Below are positions 49,625-59,665 of a DNA stretch of 64,000 bases, one piece after another. Position 1 is the first letter of the stretch, and each line of letters begins with the position of its first letter. A model generated the notes under the pieces. The model was given only the letters and a program-made list of their open reading frames with translations, searched no databases and was not told the DNA's origin. Source of the DNA: Yamadazyma tenuis (Eukaryota > Ascomycota > Pichiomycetes > Serinales > Debaryomycetaceae); the NCBI RefSeq assembly GCF_029203305.1, contig NC_089465.1, positions 806,001 through 870,000 on the forward strand, given 5' to 3'. Made by a program: the position numbers and the translations under genes.

Positions 49625-52600
49625 ATGGATCAAGTTCAACTTGTTCTCAAGCTAATTGAGGATCAGAATAGTTCTAATAACAATTCTAGAAGGGTGGCTG
49701 AATTGGAATTTAATCATTTGGTGGCTCAAGATCCTTCAAAAGTTTGTTATGTGTTAATTCAGGTGCCCATGGAGTCAAGTTATCCACAATATGTGAGACA
49801 ATCTTGCTTATTACACTTGAGGAGATTGGTTCCAAAATACTGGTCTATGGCATTTGAGTCTTTCAGTGGAACTCCAATTAGCCAGGACTTGAAGCTGGTA
49901 ATTAGAGACAACTTGATCAAGTTGGTGATGACTTCTCAACCTTCCAAAATTAAGAATAGTGCTTCTTATGTAATTGTTCAAATTGCTGTTGCTGACTATC
50001 CTGATGAATGGCCCGACTTACTAAACACTTTGTATGAGTATTCGAGGGATTTCAATAACCAGCCAGCGGTCGAGGGCTCTCTCAAAGTTTTGAACGACTT
50101 ATTCGATGATTTGGTAACTGAAGAACAGTTTTGGGATCAAAATGTTGGTAAACAGTTGATTGATCATATTACTCTGATATTATCCACAGATAACTTGAGC
50201 CCAGAAGTCAAAATTAATTGCATAGACTTGTACAAAAATGTTTTAAACTATTTAACTAGTGGTGAAGCTTTTGTTAATGACTCGAGGAAGAAAATGGTGT
50301 ATGAACATTTACCCTTCATTTGCGAATTGTTCTTCAAGTTGATCAAAGATTCCATCCAGTCTTCTTCCAAATTGTTGAGTAACAAAAGCATTGATCTTGT
50401 TGATTGTAAGTTTCGTTCTTCAATGTACTCTGTGCTAAGCACTATTTTTGGCAGCTTCAACAAGAAAATTTCAATCGAATTCAAAAGGTACCTATTATTG
50501 GAACTCTTGGGTGACTTCAATGTGTTACACTCTCCGTATCTACAGATCAACAACAGTACTTCAGACTTGAGTATTATAGGATATGGGGATGATTATGGAA
50601 AAGATATCACCGACACTATCAATGAAATTGCATCTCTAGTATTGTTGATACAACATAGTGTTCAATTGAACTCAGTATTAGCCACAGATGATTTTCTGGT
50701 GTTTGTTACACAGATGATATCCGTGTCCACTTTACAGTCTGAAGACAGCTATGATAATGACTTCAACGTCTACATAACTGAGAACACAGGTTTATCTGGC
50801 TCAGTCACTGTACGCGATTCCATCAACGAATTCTTCTCTGAATTGAACGATAAGGATTCCAATGCAATTTTCAATGCCATACTCAGAGACCTTATGAGCT
50901 CAACTAATGACCCATGGGAACTCACTGAAGCCAAGTTCTATATTTTAGAAAGTATGTTCCAAAATGAAGATACTGAGCTAGAAGGAGATATTGATATAAC
51001 CGACTTTTACAGTTTCACTGTTCAGTTCTTGGCGTTAAATGAAGCTAACCGCTTAAACTCAAACACAAATTCATTGGTTATTGCGAGAGTCATATCTATG
51101 CTTCCAAAGTTTTTTGAAAAGTTTGAAGGAAAGTTGTCTGTCAACAAAGTTTCTGCTTACAGAGATGATATTGCTAACTACAATAATAACATTGCCGCCT
51201 TCATTTTCAGTTTAACCATATTTATTAGCTGTAAGCTATCCTCAGGTGATACCGGGTATGATTTCATTAAGGCTTCCACTTTGATCAGCAGCACTAACTA
51301 TAGAGATTTGATCAACTTTGAGACAGATTTCAATCACACCAATTCAACTTCTATTCAGCAAAACTTCTTTTGTTTGATCACAGATTTGCTTGAAGCAAGC
51401 GAGGAGGATGCTTTGCCGGTCTTATTGGAGGCTTTGTCTGTGGGGATTAATATCAACCCAAAAACTGCTTCTAAAACCGACGCTTCTGGATCATCAGTTG
51501 TAGACTTAATATTGAACGTGTCTTTCAAAGATCCTTCTAACGTCCAGTCTGTCATTGAATCGTCTGATTGTTTGAGGACGTTGTTTGAAAATATTGAGAT
51601 GGCTGATTATATCACGTGTTGTGAAAAGTCGTTGCCTTTCTTGATTAATAATATTAACCAATCCGCTACTGACTCGCAGTCCGTTGAGTATTCCCCAAAA
51701 TTGAACCTTAGTTTGGATTTACTTGACATCGTTATTGAATCTGTTCCCCCCAATGAAATCAATGAAAAATCTTTCCCTGAACAGGTATTTAACTTCTTGT
51801 ATTCTCATATTAGAAGATTGGTAATATTGGCTAACGATGATCAGATTTTACAAAGTGGTGGCTCTATTATTAACAGCTTGATACAGAATGCATCTACAAG
51901 CTTCAGAACCTACAAAGATCCGGACACTGGTGAATCTGGGCTTGAATCATTGTTAACCATTGTTTCTAAGTTCTTGTCTTCTGAGTTGTCGGACAGAGCA
52001 GCCTTAAATTGTGGTACAATTGTAACCTCATTGATAAACAAGTTTCAACAAGAATTAGGGGATCAGTACTTGTCTCAAATTTTGGCGGCTACAGCGCAAC
52101 GACTCTTAATTGCCAAGGAAGTGATTACTGTAGAAAACTTGGTGATGCTATTCTGTAACTTGGTTTTAGTTTCCCCTGAGCTGATGATCAACTACCTTGG
52201 AAATGAATTGATACTTAAAGACCCTGTAACCGGCAAAGACACACCTAGTCTTTCGTTGATTCTTCCCATTTGGTTCCAATCATTTGAAGTGACTAGAGGT
52301 TATGAGAAGATAAAGCAAAATGCATTGGCTTTAGGAAAGATATTTTCTTTGGCTGATCAAAGAATTGAGACCTTGGTCGTTAATGGTGATTTAATACCTT
52401 ATGATGGAGACAAGATTGTCACCAGGTCTATGACCAAACTGATGCCAGATCGATATACTCAAATTTCAGCATCTCTCAAGATTTTAAAACTCTTGGTCAG
52501 TGAGCTTGAGTTTCAATGTCAACAGCCAAATGCTGAAGATTATTTGCAGGGGAAATATGAGGAGGATGCTGGGGATGACGATGGGTGGGAAGACCTCGAA

Positions 52601-52810
52601 GATATTGGTGTGCCCAATTATGACAAGTTGAAATCATATATAGACTCTGATGATGAAGAACACGAAGAATCAAAGGATGATGATTTAAAGAACTTGTTAA
52701 TTCAATTCTTCAAAGAATGTGCCGTGAGAAACCTTGGAAATTTTTCGAAGTATTACGGCCAGCTCGATGATGGCGAAAAGAGAATAATTACTGAAAATGT
52801 GCTATTTTAA
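49625..52810 (+). CDS. KAP114: Importin Kap114 (importin-9 type)
   Basis: Karyopherin importing TBP, Nap1 and histones H2A-H2B, 1061 residues from ATG 49625 (S. cerevisiae 1004). HEAT repeats throughout; N-terminal QSCLLHLRRLVPKYWSMAFES and IKNSASYVIVQIAVADYPDEWP match Kap114. C-terminal NGDLIPYDGDKIVTRSMTK and MPDRYTQ also match, followed by the acidic loop DDDGWEDLEDIGVPNYDKLK. CTG codons at residues 91, 358, 853 and 939 fall where S. cerevisiae has Asp, Asn, Gln and Lys in my remembered alignment, supporting CUG-Ser decoding. Confidence 0.93.
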   Translation: MDQVQLVLKLIEDQNSSNNNSRRVAELEFNHLVAQDPSKVCYVLIQVPMESSYPQYVRQSCLLHLRRLVPKYWSMAFESFSGTPISQDLKLVIRDNLIKLVMTSQPSKIKNSASYVIVQIAVADYPDEWPDLLNTLYEYSRDFNNQPAVEGSLKVLNDLFDDLVTEEQFWDQNVGKQLIDHITLILSTDNLSPEVKINCIDLYKNVLNYLTSGEAFVNDSRKKMVYEHLPFICELFFKLIKDSIQSSSKLLSNKSIDLVDCKFRSSMYSVLSTIFGSFNKKISIEFKRYLLLELLGDFNVLHSPYLQINNSTSDLSIIGYGDDYGKDITDTINEIASLVLLIQHSVQLNSVLATDDFLVFVTQMISVSTLQSEDSYDNDFNVYITENTGLSGSVTVRDSINEFFSELNDKDSNAIFNAILRDLMSSTNDPWELTEAKFYILESMFQNEDTELEGDIDITDFYSFTVQFLALNEANRLNSNTNSLVIARVISMLPKFFEKFEGKLSVNKVSAYRDDIANYNNNIAAFIFSLTIFISCKLSSGDTGYDFIKASTLISSTNYRDLINFETDFNHTNSTSIQQNFFCLITDLLEASEEDALPVLLEALSVGININPKTASKTDASGSSVVDLILNVSFKDPSNVQSVIESSDCLRTLFENIEMADYITCCEKSLPFLINNINQSATDSQSVEYSPKLNLSLDLLDIVIESVPPNEINEKSFPEQVFNFLYSHIRRLVILANDDQILQSGGSIINSLIQNASTSFRTYKDPDTGESGLESLLTIVSKFLSSELSDRAALNCGTIVTSLINKFQQELGDQYLSQILAATAQRLLIAKEVITVENLVMLFCNLVLVSPELMINYLGNELILKDPVTGKDTPSLSLILPIWFQSFEVTRGYEKIKQNALALGKIFSLADQRIETLVVNGDLIPYDGDKIVTRSMTKLMPDRYTQISASLKILKLLVSELEFQCQQPNAEDYLQGKYEEDAGDDDGWEDLEDIGVPNYDKLKSYIDSDDEEHEESKDDDLKNLLIQFFKECAVRNLGNFSKYYGQLDDGEKRIITENVLF

Positions 52811-53271
52811 TATATAGATAATACACGTTGTAAAAGATAAATTGTTGTAGAACAGTTCCTTTTTAAAACTTTAATTTTCTCAATAGACGTTCTAAAATAT
52901 GCCTATACATGTGCAATTGCTTACTGTATTGAATTATTGAGCTTAATGGTAATGTATATTTGTTAACGCTAATTAGCGCAAGCAGGATGTACATCAATTC
53001 ATATTCCTCTCTCAATAGCATATTTTTCATTGATTTGTGAAACTCACAAATTGAAGTTAAATTTAAAAACAATTCTTAGAAATAGAAAATATGATTTATT
53101 TGGAACTGCCTAACTCATAGTAATATAACACATCTTCCAAGAGAGCTTATCCTATTAGTCTTAAACTGATAGTTAATATAAATCTCAAGGCCATTTGCAG
53201 CCAAATGTAATCGTAGTGTCTACACAATATCGCATCGCATTTACTAATTTGAAACATCGGAAAAAAAAATT
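52811..53271. other. AT-rich intergenic region KAP114 to SUA5
   Basis: A 461-bp gap. It includes a minus-strand 55-codon frame (52863-53030) with no recognised homology and a run of nine A's just before the SUA5 start. No promoter element is named with confidence. Confidence 0.4.
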
Positions 53272-54459
53272 ATGGTTATCAAAAGCCTTAGCATTTATAC
53301 AAGGATACAAGGATTTAAAAGATTTATGTCATTTGATACCAAAATTTTGAAAGTAAATCCAGAAACAGTGGTTTTCAAAATTGGAGAGGATTTACCTACG
53401 ATAACTGACCCAGACACCGAGAGGAACCTTCAAATAGCGGCCAATGAACTCAAGAACACAAGCAATGTAGTTGGATTCCCAACAGAAACCGTATACGGAC
53501 TCGGAGGCTCTGCCCTCAACGATGAATCTGTCAAGTCAATCTACAGAGCCAAAAACAGACCGGCTGATAACCCATTAATTGTGCATGTTTCATCCATAGA
53601 TCAACTTAAACGTAAGTTACTACCCAAAGACTATATCATACCAAGCATCTATAGTTCACTCTTGGAAAAGATGTGGCCCGGACCGTTGACTATTCTCCTA
53701 CCGGTGCACGAGGATTCAATCCTCTCGAAGTTAGTTACTGCTGGTCAAGACACTTTTGCGGTAAGACTTCCTAGTCATCCAATTGCCAGGGCTTTAATTG
53801 CATTGAGTGATACGCCGATAGCTGCTCCTTCTGCGAACTCTTCTACAAGACCAAGTCCAACATTGGCCAGTCACGTGTACCACGATTTAAACACCAAGAT
53901 ACCCTACATTTTGGATGGAGGATCATGTAACGTCGGACTCGAATCAACCGTGGTGGATGGGTTATCGCATCCTCCAATGCTCCTTAGACCAGGAGGAATC
54001 CTGTTGGAAGAGATTAGGCGAGTGGGAGGACCTGAATGGGTAAATATTATCTTGGCAAAAAAAGTCGCCGGTAAGAACGAAGCTGTCCGAACCCCAGGCA
54101 TGAAATATAGGCACTATTCTCCAAGTGCTCCTGTAATACTCTTTTTGAACTGCTCTGACGGGGAAGTGGCCATCAACAACTATATCAAGAAGAGAGACAT
54201 TGCTGACTGCAAATTTGCATTACTTAGAACGAGATCTTTCATTCCTGCTAAAGAGATTAGCAAGACTATCATTGCAGAAAGAGAATTAGGAACTACTGGC
54301 GGTGAAATCTCTCGAAACCTTTTCAAAATGTTAAGAGAAGTTGATGAATTGGGTGTGGATTTGATCTTCGTCGAAGGAGTTGACGAAATAGATGAAGGAC
54401 TTGCCATAATGAATAGACTTAGCAAAGCAGCGTTCGAAACAATCATTAAATCCGACTGA
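53272..54459 (+). CDS. SUA5: Threonylcarbamoyl-AMP synthase Sua5
   Basis: Makes threonylcarbamoyl-AMP, the precursor for t6A37 in tRNAs reading ANN codons. The 395 residues comprise a YrdC domain (about 50-235; [68 protein letters not shown]) and the Sua5 C-terminal domain ([18 protein letters not shown] to the end). The first 18 residues ([18 protein letters not shown]) are basic without acidic residues, and a second ATG (Met19, 53326) begins MSFDTKIL, so alternative starts could give mitochondrial and cytosolic forms. Confidence 0.94.
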   Translation: MVIKSLSIYTRIQGFKRFMSFDTKILKVNPETVVFKIGEDLPTITDPDTERNLQIAANELKNTSNVVGFPTETVYGLGGSALNDESVKSIYRAKNRPADNPLIVHVSSIDQLKRKLLPKDYIIPSIYSSLLEKMWPGPLTILLPVHEDSILSKLVTAGQDTFAVRLPSHPIARALIALSDTPIAAPSANSSTRPSPTLASHVYHDLNTKIPYILDGGSCNVGLESTVVDGLSHPPMLLRPGGILLEEIRRVGGPEWVNIILAKKVAGKNEAVRTPGMKYRHYSPSAPVILFLNCSDGEVAINNYIKKRDIADCKFALLRTRSFIPAKEISKTIIAERELGTTGGEISRNLFKMLREVDELGVDLIFVEGVDEIDEGLAIMNRLSKAAFETIIKSD

Positions 54460-54894
54460 GAAAGTTCACCAAATCAAAGTCAGTACTCATGGTCCTGGAC
54501 AGTACTGCTGCCAGCAATATTGTTAGTGCAAACCACCTCGGTAATATACACCTGTAATATAATCTCAAGATAAGGTTGTAATTTTAGTGGATCAACCATT
54601 GCGCCTCTAAGATCAGGGAGCCGTAGCCCGTAGATGCGAAGAAAAAAAAATCGAAGTGAACTTGTTGGTAAGCTATTTCATTTTGTAAAGCCAAACAAGC
54701 TTTGCTTAAGGAGTTAATTATAACGAATATATTAAACCCTTCGTATAAAACTCTTGTTATTGTTTGCTAATTCCCTATTTTTCAATTCGATTGAGTAAGC
54801 TGAACGAAAAACTTGTGGCACGTTCAGTGTTTTGTGAACAGTTATATATAGAAAGCAAGAAGTTGTTTTGCGTTTGGAGATCAACTTAACGAAC
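54460..54894 (+). promoter_or_regulatory. PMR1 upstream region
   Basis: The 435-bp gap has no gene. TATATATA lies at 54843-54850, 45 bp before the PMR1 ATG, a good TATA position. The PMR1 frame extends upstream to a TTG at 54868 but the first ATG is 54895. No calcineurin-Crz1 site was identified with confidence. Confidence 0.45.
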
Positions 54895-57672
54895 ATGAGT
54901 GAGAATCCATACCTATCGCTGAGTCAAGCGACCATTGATTCCCGGTCAAATTCCCCCTCGGCTTTATTCTGTCAAAAGTCAATAATAGATACTGCCAGCG
55001 AGCTCCAAACTGATATAAAATTCGGGTTAACTGACAATCAGGATATTCTTACTAGAAAGTCTATACACGGAGCAAACGAATTGAATAATGACGTTGAAGA
55101 GAGTCTACTTTTAAAATTCTTGTCGAGTTTTTACCAAGATCCATTGATCCTATTATTAATAGGGTCGGCACTAATAAGTTTTTGGATGGAAAATATAGAT
55201 GATGCTATTTCCATTACGTTGGCTATTTTCATTGTGGTATCAGTTGGGTTTGTTCAAGAATATAGATCAGAGAAATCCTTAGAAGCATTAAACAAGTTAG
55301 TTCCTGCCGAAGCCCATTTGACTAGAAATGGGAATGCTTCCAATGTTTTAGCATCGACTTTAGTTCCAGGTGATTTGGTTCACTTTGGACAAGGGGATAG
55401 AATTCCCGCTGATGTCAGATTGGTGGATGCTGTCCATTTGTCCATTGATGAAAGTAACTTGACTGGTGAAAACAGACCGGTAAAGAAGTATGTTGAGTCA
55501 GTGTTGAACGAAAAAGATGAGTCCATTCCGATTACCCAAAGAAACTCAATTGCATACATGGGTACATTGGTACGTGATGGTCATGGGGCTGGTATTGTAG
55601 TAGCTACGGGGGCTAAAACCGAGTTTGGTGCAGTTTTTGAAATGATGTCTGAGATTGAAAAACCTAAAACTCCTTTACAACAAGCCATGGATAAGCTAGG
55701 TAAAGAACTTTCCCTCTTCAGTTTCATTATCATCGGGATCATCTTTTTGCTAGGTGTAATTCAAGGCAAAGCATGGTTAGATATGTTTCAAATTTCTGTT
55801 TCCTTAGCTGTTGCTGCCATTCCTGAAGGGTTACCAATTATTGTGACCGTTACTTTGGCTTTGGGTGTGTTAAGAATGGCAAAGAGAAAGGCCATTGTTA
55901 AGAGATTACCAAGTGTTGAAACCTTGGGAAGTGTCAATGTTATTTGTTCTGATAAAACGGGAACATTAACCCAGAACCATATGACAGTAGTAAAAATGTG
56001 GGCTTATGATTTCAATGGTACCTCTAATAACCCCTTCTTGGTAGTGGAAAGATTCAATGATGAAGCTTTACACAAAAAATTGACCGGAAATATGAAGAAA
56101 GTCTTGGAAGTTGCTAACATATGTAACAACTCCAGATTTTCTACCGAAAGTGAAAAATACGTTGGTAATGCTAGTGATATTGCCTTGGTTGAATGTTTGC
56201 CACACTTCCTGTTGGAAGATATGAGGAACACAAAAGAAAGGTTCTACGAATTACCATTCTCTTCCCAAAGAAAGTACATGTCTGTGTATACCCACTCCGG
56301 TGATATGAGCAAATCTGAAGCTTTTGTGAAAGGTGCAACAGAAAGAGTCTTAGGACTCTGTTCCAGGTACTATGATAACTCAGGGAAGATAAAACCAATT
56401 ACTGAAGCCATCAAGAAGGAAATCTTGGATAAATCTCACGAGTTAGCTAATGATGGATTGAGAGTTCTTGGGTTTGCCAGAAATAATATCAAAATAACTG
56501 AGAAAGTAGACCTGAACAGCCAGATTGAACCAAGTGATTTAATATTTTGTGGGTTAGTTGGTATGAAAGATCCTCCTAGACCTAACGTTGAAAAATCTGT
56601 TGCCTTATTGATGAAAGGTGGTGTTCAAGTTGTCATGATTACTGGTGACTCTCCATCCACTGCCACTAACATCGCCAAACAAATCGGAATACCAATCATC
56701 AATGAACGGTCAGTAATGACCGGAGATCAAATTGATAGTTTGAGTGAAGAAGCTTTAGCAGAAGTCATCCAGAATGTTTCCGTTTTCGCAAGAACTACAC
56801 CCGAACACAAGGTGACTATTGTCAAGGCTTTCCAAAGAAGAGGTGATATTGTGGCAATGACAGGTGACGGTGTTAATGATGCACCAGCCTTGAAATTGGC
56901 TGATATTGGTATTGCAATGGGTAAGAACGGTACAGATGTCGCCAAAGAAGCGGCTGACATGGTGTTGACTGATGACGATTTTTCCACTATTTTGAATGCC
57001 ATTGAAGAAGGAAAGGGAATCTTCTACAACATTCAGAACTTTATTACCTTCCAATTATCAACTTCTATTGCTGCTTTAACGTTAATTGCCTTATCGACTT
57101 TTTTTGGTTTACCCAACCCATTAAACGCTATGCAAATTTTGTGGATTAACATATTGATGGATGGACCTCCAGCCCAATCTTTGGGGGTTGAACCTGTTGA
57201 TCATGAAGTAATGAAGAAGCCCCCAAGGAAGAGAACTGACAAGATTTTAACCAGCAGCTTGATAAAGAGAGTATTACAATCATCTGGTATTATTATTATT
57301 GGTACCTTATACATTTTTGTCAAAGAAATGACTGACAATGAAATCACCGCTAGAGATACAACCATGACTTTTACCTGCTTTGTGTTATTTGATATGTTCA
57401 ATGCATTATCATGCCGTCATTACTCCAAGTCAATCTTCAAGATTGGGTTGGGAAACAGAATGTTTAACTTGGCAGTGGCCGGATCCCTCGTTGGCCAATT
57501 CTGTGCAATTTATGTACCATTCTTCCAAGGTATCTTTCAGACAGAGGCTTTGTATTTTATTGACTTAGTCCACTTAGTCTTATTATGCAGCACTGTGTTT
57601 ATTGGTGACGAGATTAGAAAATATTACTTCAGGAAAAAGTTACCTTTCATTACTCACTACAATGAAGTCTGA
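54895..57672 (+). CDS. PMR1: Golgi Ca2+/Mn2+ P-type ATPase Pmr1
   Basis: Pumps Ca2+ and Mn2+ into the Golgi, needed for secretion and glycosylation, 925 residues (S. cerevisiae 950). Motifs are complete: LTGEN in the actuator region, AAIPEGLPI with the transport-site Glu in M4, phosphorylation site SDKTGTLT (Asp353), MITGDS and TGDGVNDAPALK. The M6 motif is NILMDGPPAQSLG, with the Asn/Asp of the single Ca2+/Mn2+ site. At least two CTG codons are present, both in weakly conserved places; overall CTG is rare in this gene. Confidence 0.96.
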   Translation: MSENPYLSLSQATIDSRSNSPSALFCQKSIIDTASELQTDIKFGLTDNQDILTRKSIHGANELNNDVEESLLLKFLSSFYQDPLILLLIGSALISFWMENIDDAISITLAIFIVVSVGFVQEYRSEKSLEALNKLVPAEAHLTRNGNASNVLASTLVPGDLVHFGQGDRIPADVRLVDAVHLSIDESNLTGENRPVKKYVESVLNEKDESIPITQRNSIAYMGTLVRDGHGAGIVVATGAKTEFGAVFEMMSEIEKPKTPLQQAMDKLGKELSLFSFIIIGIIFLLGVIQGKAWLDMFQISVSLAVAAIPEGLPIIVTVTLALGVLRMAKRKAIVKRLPSVETLGSVNVICSDKTGTLTQNHMTVVKMWAYDFNGTSNNPFLVVERFNDEALHKKLTGNMKKVLEVANICNNSRFSTESEKYVGNASDIALVECLPHFLLEDMRNTKERFYELPFSSQRKYMSVYTHSGDMSKSEAFVKGATERVLGLCSRYYDNSGKIKPITEAIKKEILDKSHELANDGLRVLGFARNNIKITEKVDLNSQIEPSDLIFCGLVGMKDPPRPNVEKSVALLMKGGVQVVMITGDSPSTATNIAKQIGIPIINERSVMTGDQIDSLSEEALAEVIQNVSVFARTTPEHKVTIVKAFQRRGDIVAMTGDGVNDAPALKLADIGIAMGKNGTDVAKEAADMVLTDDDFSTILNAIEEGKGIFYNIQNFITFQLSTSIAALTLIALSTFFGLPNPLNAMQILWINILMDGPPAQSLGVEPVDHEVMKKPPRKRTDKILTSSLIKRVLQSSGIIIIGTLYIFVKEMTDNEITARDTTMTFTCFVLFDMFNALSCRHYSKSIFKIGLGNRMFNLAVAGSLVGQFCAIYVPFFQGIFQTEALYFIDLVHLVLLCSTVFIGDEIRKYYFRKKLPFITHYNEV

Positions 57673-57910
57673 CTCATATTAGTCAGGTATTTATACATAT
57701 AATAGTTAATCTGCAAATTGTTGTGGAGCTTAGAAAATAAAAGTATCTTTTTTGACTCGTAGAGACTCTTCTTGCCCGTGTAGATGCGGCTTTTTGTTTT
57801 ACACGCGGGTAAGCCGTATTGGTGTCACGAAAATAGTTTGACATATGCATGAAACGCATAAGTATAAGTATCTGTCACATTCCTGATGTTTCCACAGGTG
57901 CACAGGATCA

Positions 57911-58753
57911 ATGGTATTCCAATTTAATATAGACAAGCACACTAAAGACTTTGTCCCACCCAATCAAGTCAAGAGGCTTCCAAGGGCTTTGGGTTATTTT
58001 TTGGGGAACAACGATAATGGCTCTAAGCAAAGACCCGATTATTTTATATGGCTCGAGGTGCTAATTGGATCTTTCTGCGGAATTCTTGTCCTTGAAGGTG
58101 TATTTAGAAACCCAAACATCTTCACCGACCACCATAATGCACCAATAGTCATAGCTAGTTATGGGGCTACTGCCATTCTATGCTTCAATACGAATGGGCT
58201 CCCTCTTGCCCAACCCCGGAATATCATATTGGGTCACTTTTCCTCGGCTTTAATTGGAGTTTGCGTTGAAAAGTTGTTCCTGTTGTCTGAAAAAGGAAGG
58301 GACCATTATTATATTGGAGGTGCTCTTAGTGTGGGAATGGCTTCTGTATTGATGCTGATTTTGAATTGTGTACATCCACCAGCCGGTGCTTCCGCTTTAC
58401 TTCCCTTCATTGACGATGGCATCAGAGACATGAGCTGGTGGTATTTACCTACCCATCTTGTGAGTTCGGTGCTAATTGTAGCGGTAGCTTTGATAACAGG
58501 CAACGTCATTAGAAAGTATCCTGCTTTTTGGTGGACTCCATTAAATAGAACACCACCACCCCCAACGCAGGAGCCGAAAGAAGAGAAGGCTCTTGAAACT
58601 TTAGTCTTGAACGCCGAGACCTTACAGGTGCCCAAATCATTGAGTTTGAGTGAGGTAGAAATGGAAGTTCTCGAATCACTCCAGAATAAACTAAGGGACT
58701 ACAAACCTAATACCGATTCCATCGGCAGCACTGACATTGGCCAGTCGGTTTAA
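57911..58753 (+). CDS. HPP-family membrane protein
   Basis: Integral membrane protein of 280 residues with an HPP domain, about 40-205. The signature HPPAGASALLPF near 155-166 is intact. Four to five membrane segments are visible, for example FIWLEVLIGSFCGILVLEG and HLVSSVLIVAVALITGNVI. APIVIASYGATAILCFNT and PLAQPRNIILGHFSSALIGV match HPP proteins. The C-terminal 75 residues are cytosolic-type, with a PPPPTQEPK stretch. Plant relatives have been linked to nitrite transport; fungal functions are not established, so none is claimed. Confidence 0.88.
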   Translation: MVFQFNIDKHTKDFVPPNQVKRLPRALGYFLGNNDNGSKQRPDYFIWLEVLIGSFCGILVLEGVFRNPNIFTDHHNAPIVIASYGATAILCFNTNGLPLAQPRNIILGHFSSALIGVCVEKLFLLSEKGRDHYYIGGALSVGMASVLMLILNCVHPPAGASALLPFIDDGIRDMSWWYLPTHLVSSVLIVAVALITGNVIRKYPAFWWTPLNRTPPPPTQEPKEEKALETLVLNAETLQVPKSLSLSEVEMEVLESLQNKLRDYKPNTDSIGSTDIGQSV

Positions 58754-58791
58754 TTTTAACTTCATCTATGTACATATGTAACTAGCTTGAC

Positions 58792-59553
58792 CTAATAACT
58801 TTTCATTAGCTTTTCTAAAGTAATAACCGTATTGTCCTCATGTAGGTTTTGAAAAATTCTGCTGCACACTTGATCAGTGGACAATATTGGTCTGATAGTA
58901 TTATTGACACAGGAAAGATCATTTCCTAAAGCTTGTTGCTTCAATTGATGAAGTTGCTTCATGCCATTTACTAGTATGTATCGGTTGTTTCTCTCATCTT
59001 CATCGTACATGATTCCTGGTCTAATAATTAAGCTATTAAGCTTCGATTTCAATAGTTCAGTTTCGGCTTCTCTTTTAGAACGGATATAATCCAGGGGGAC
59101 TATCACCGGTAAGCCCTTATCAGCCGATATATAGACCAACTTGCCATTTTTATTGGCTTTATAGTATGCGAACGCCAATTTTAAGGCACTTTCTTTATTG
59201 AGACCATTATATGAATTGTGAATGGTCTTGTCCATGGGATTGGATCCCACAATCAACTTTTTAACAAAGTTCAAGTTCAAGCCCCCTGAGCTGATATCTT
59301 TCTTGTATGATTCATCCTCGAAGATCTTACCCATCGAATGGAATACCGTTTTGAATTCTGATAATTGGGACTTGTAGGTGGAGTCGTCAAAGATATCTGC
59401 TGATTCCCATTTGACTTGCTGAAGATGCTGGTTTGATTTTAAAGGAGGAATTCCCGAACGTGAGAATGACGTGACTTTGAAGCCATTTCTAATTCCATAT
59501 TCACAGATCTTGCGCCCGAGAAATCCATTTCCTCCGAATACTGCAATGGACAT
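58792..59553 (-). CDS. COQ11: Coq11-type atypical short-chain dehydrogenase
   Basis: Mitochondrial protein of the coenzyme Q synthome, orthologous to S. cerevisiae YLR290C, 253 residues. The NAD-binding motif is FGGNGFLGRKICE at the N-terminus. Downstream motifs YISADKGLPVIVPLDYIRSKREAE (YxxxK-like) and LIIRPGIMYDE fit atypical SDRs. No strong presequence precedes the Rossmann motif. It is convergent with the HPP gene, 38 bp between stops. Confidence 0.88.
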   Translation of the reverse strand: MSIAVFGGNGFLGRKICEYGIRNGFKVTSFSRSGIPPLKSNQHLQQVKWESADIFDDSTYKSQLSEFKTVFHSMGKIFEDESYKKDISSGGLNLNFVKKLIVGSNPMDKTIHNSYNGLNKESALKLAFAYYKANKNGKLVYISADKGLPVIVPLDYIRSKREAETELLKSKLNSLIIRPGIMYDEDERNNRYILVNGMKQLHQLKQQALGNDLSCVNNTIRPILSTDQVCSRIFQNLHEDNTVITLEKLMKSY

Positions 59554-59665
59554 ACTCTGGAAATGGGAATCTTCAAAATCTTGTGTCGCAGTTTCAAAAA
59601 AAATATTTCATACATATATTAAAGGTTGATTAATGCTATTTAATGGTTATATGCAAACAAAGAAA

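Noticed and set aside
52863..53030. Minus-strand 55-codon frame starting MKNMLLREEYELMY
   Set aside because: Looks somewhat protein-like and could be a last exon, but no homology is recognised, no convincing 5' exon, branch point or splice sites were found, and the region is very AT-rich.
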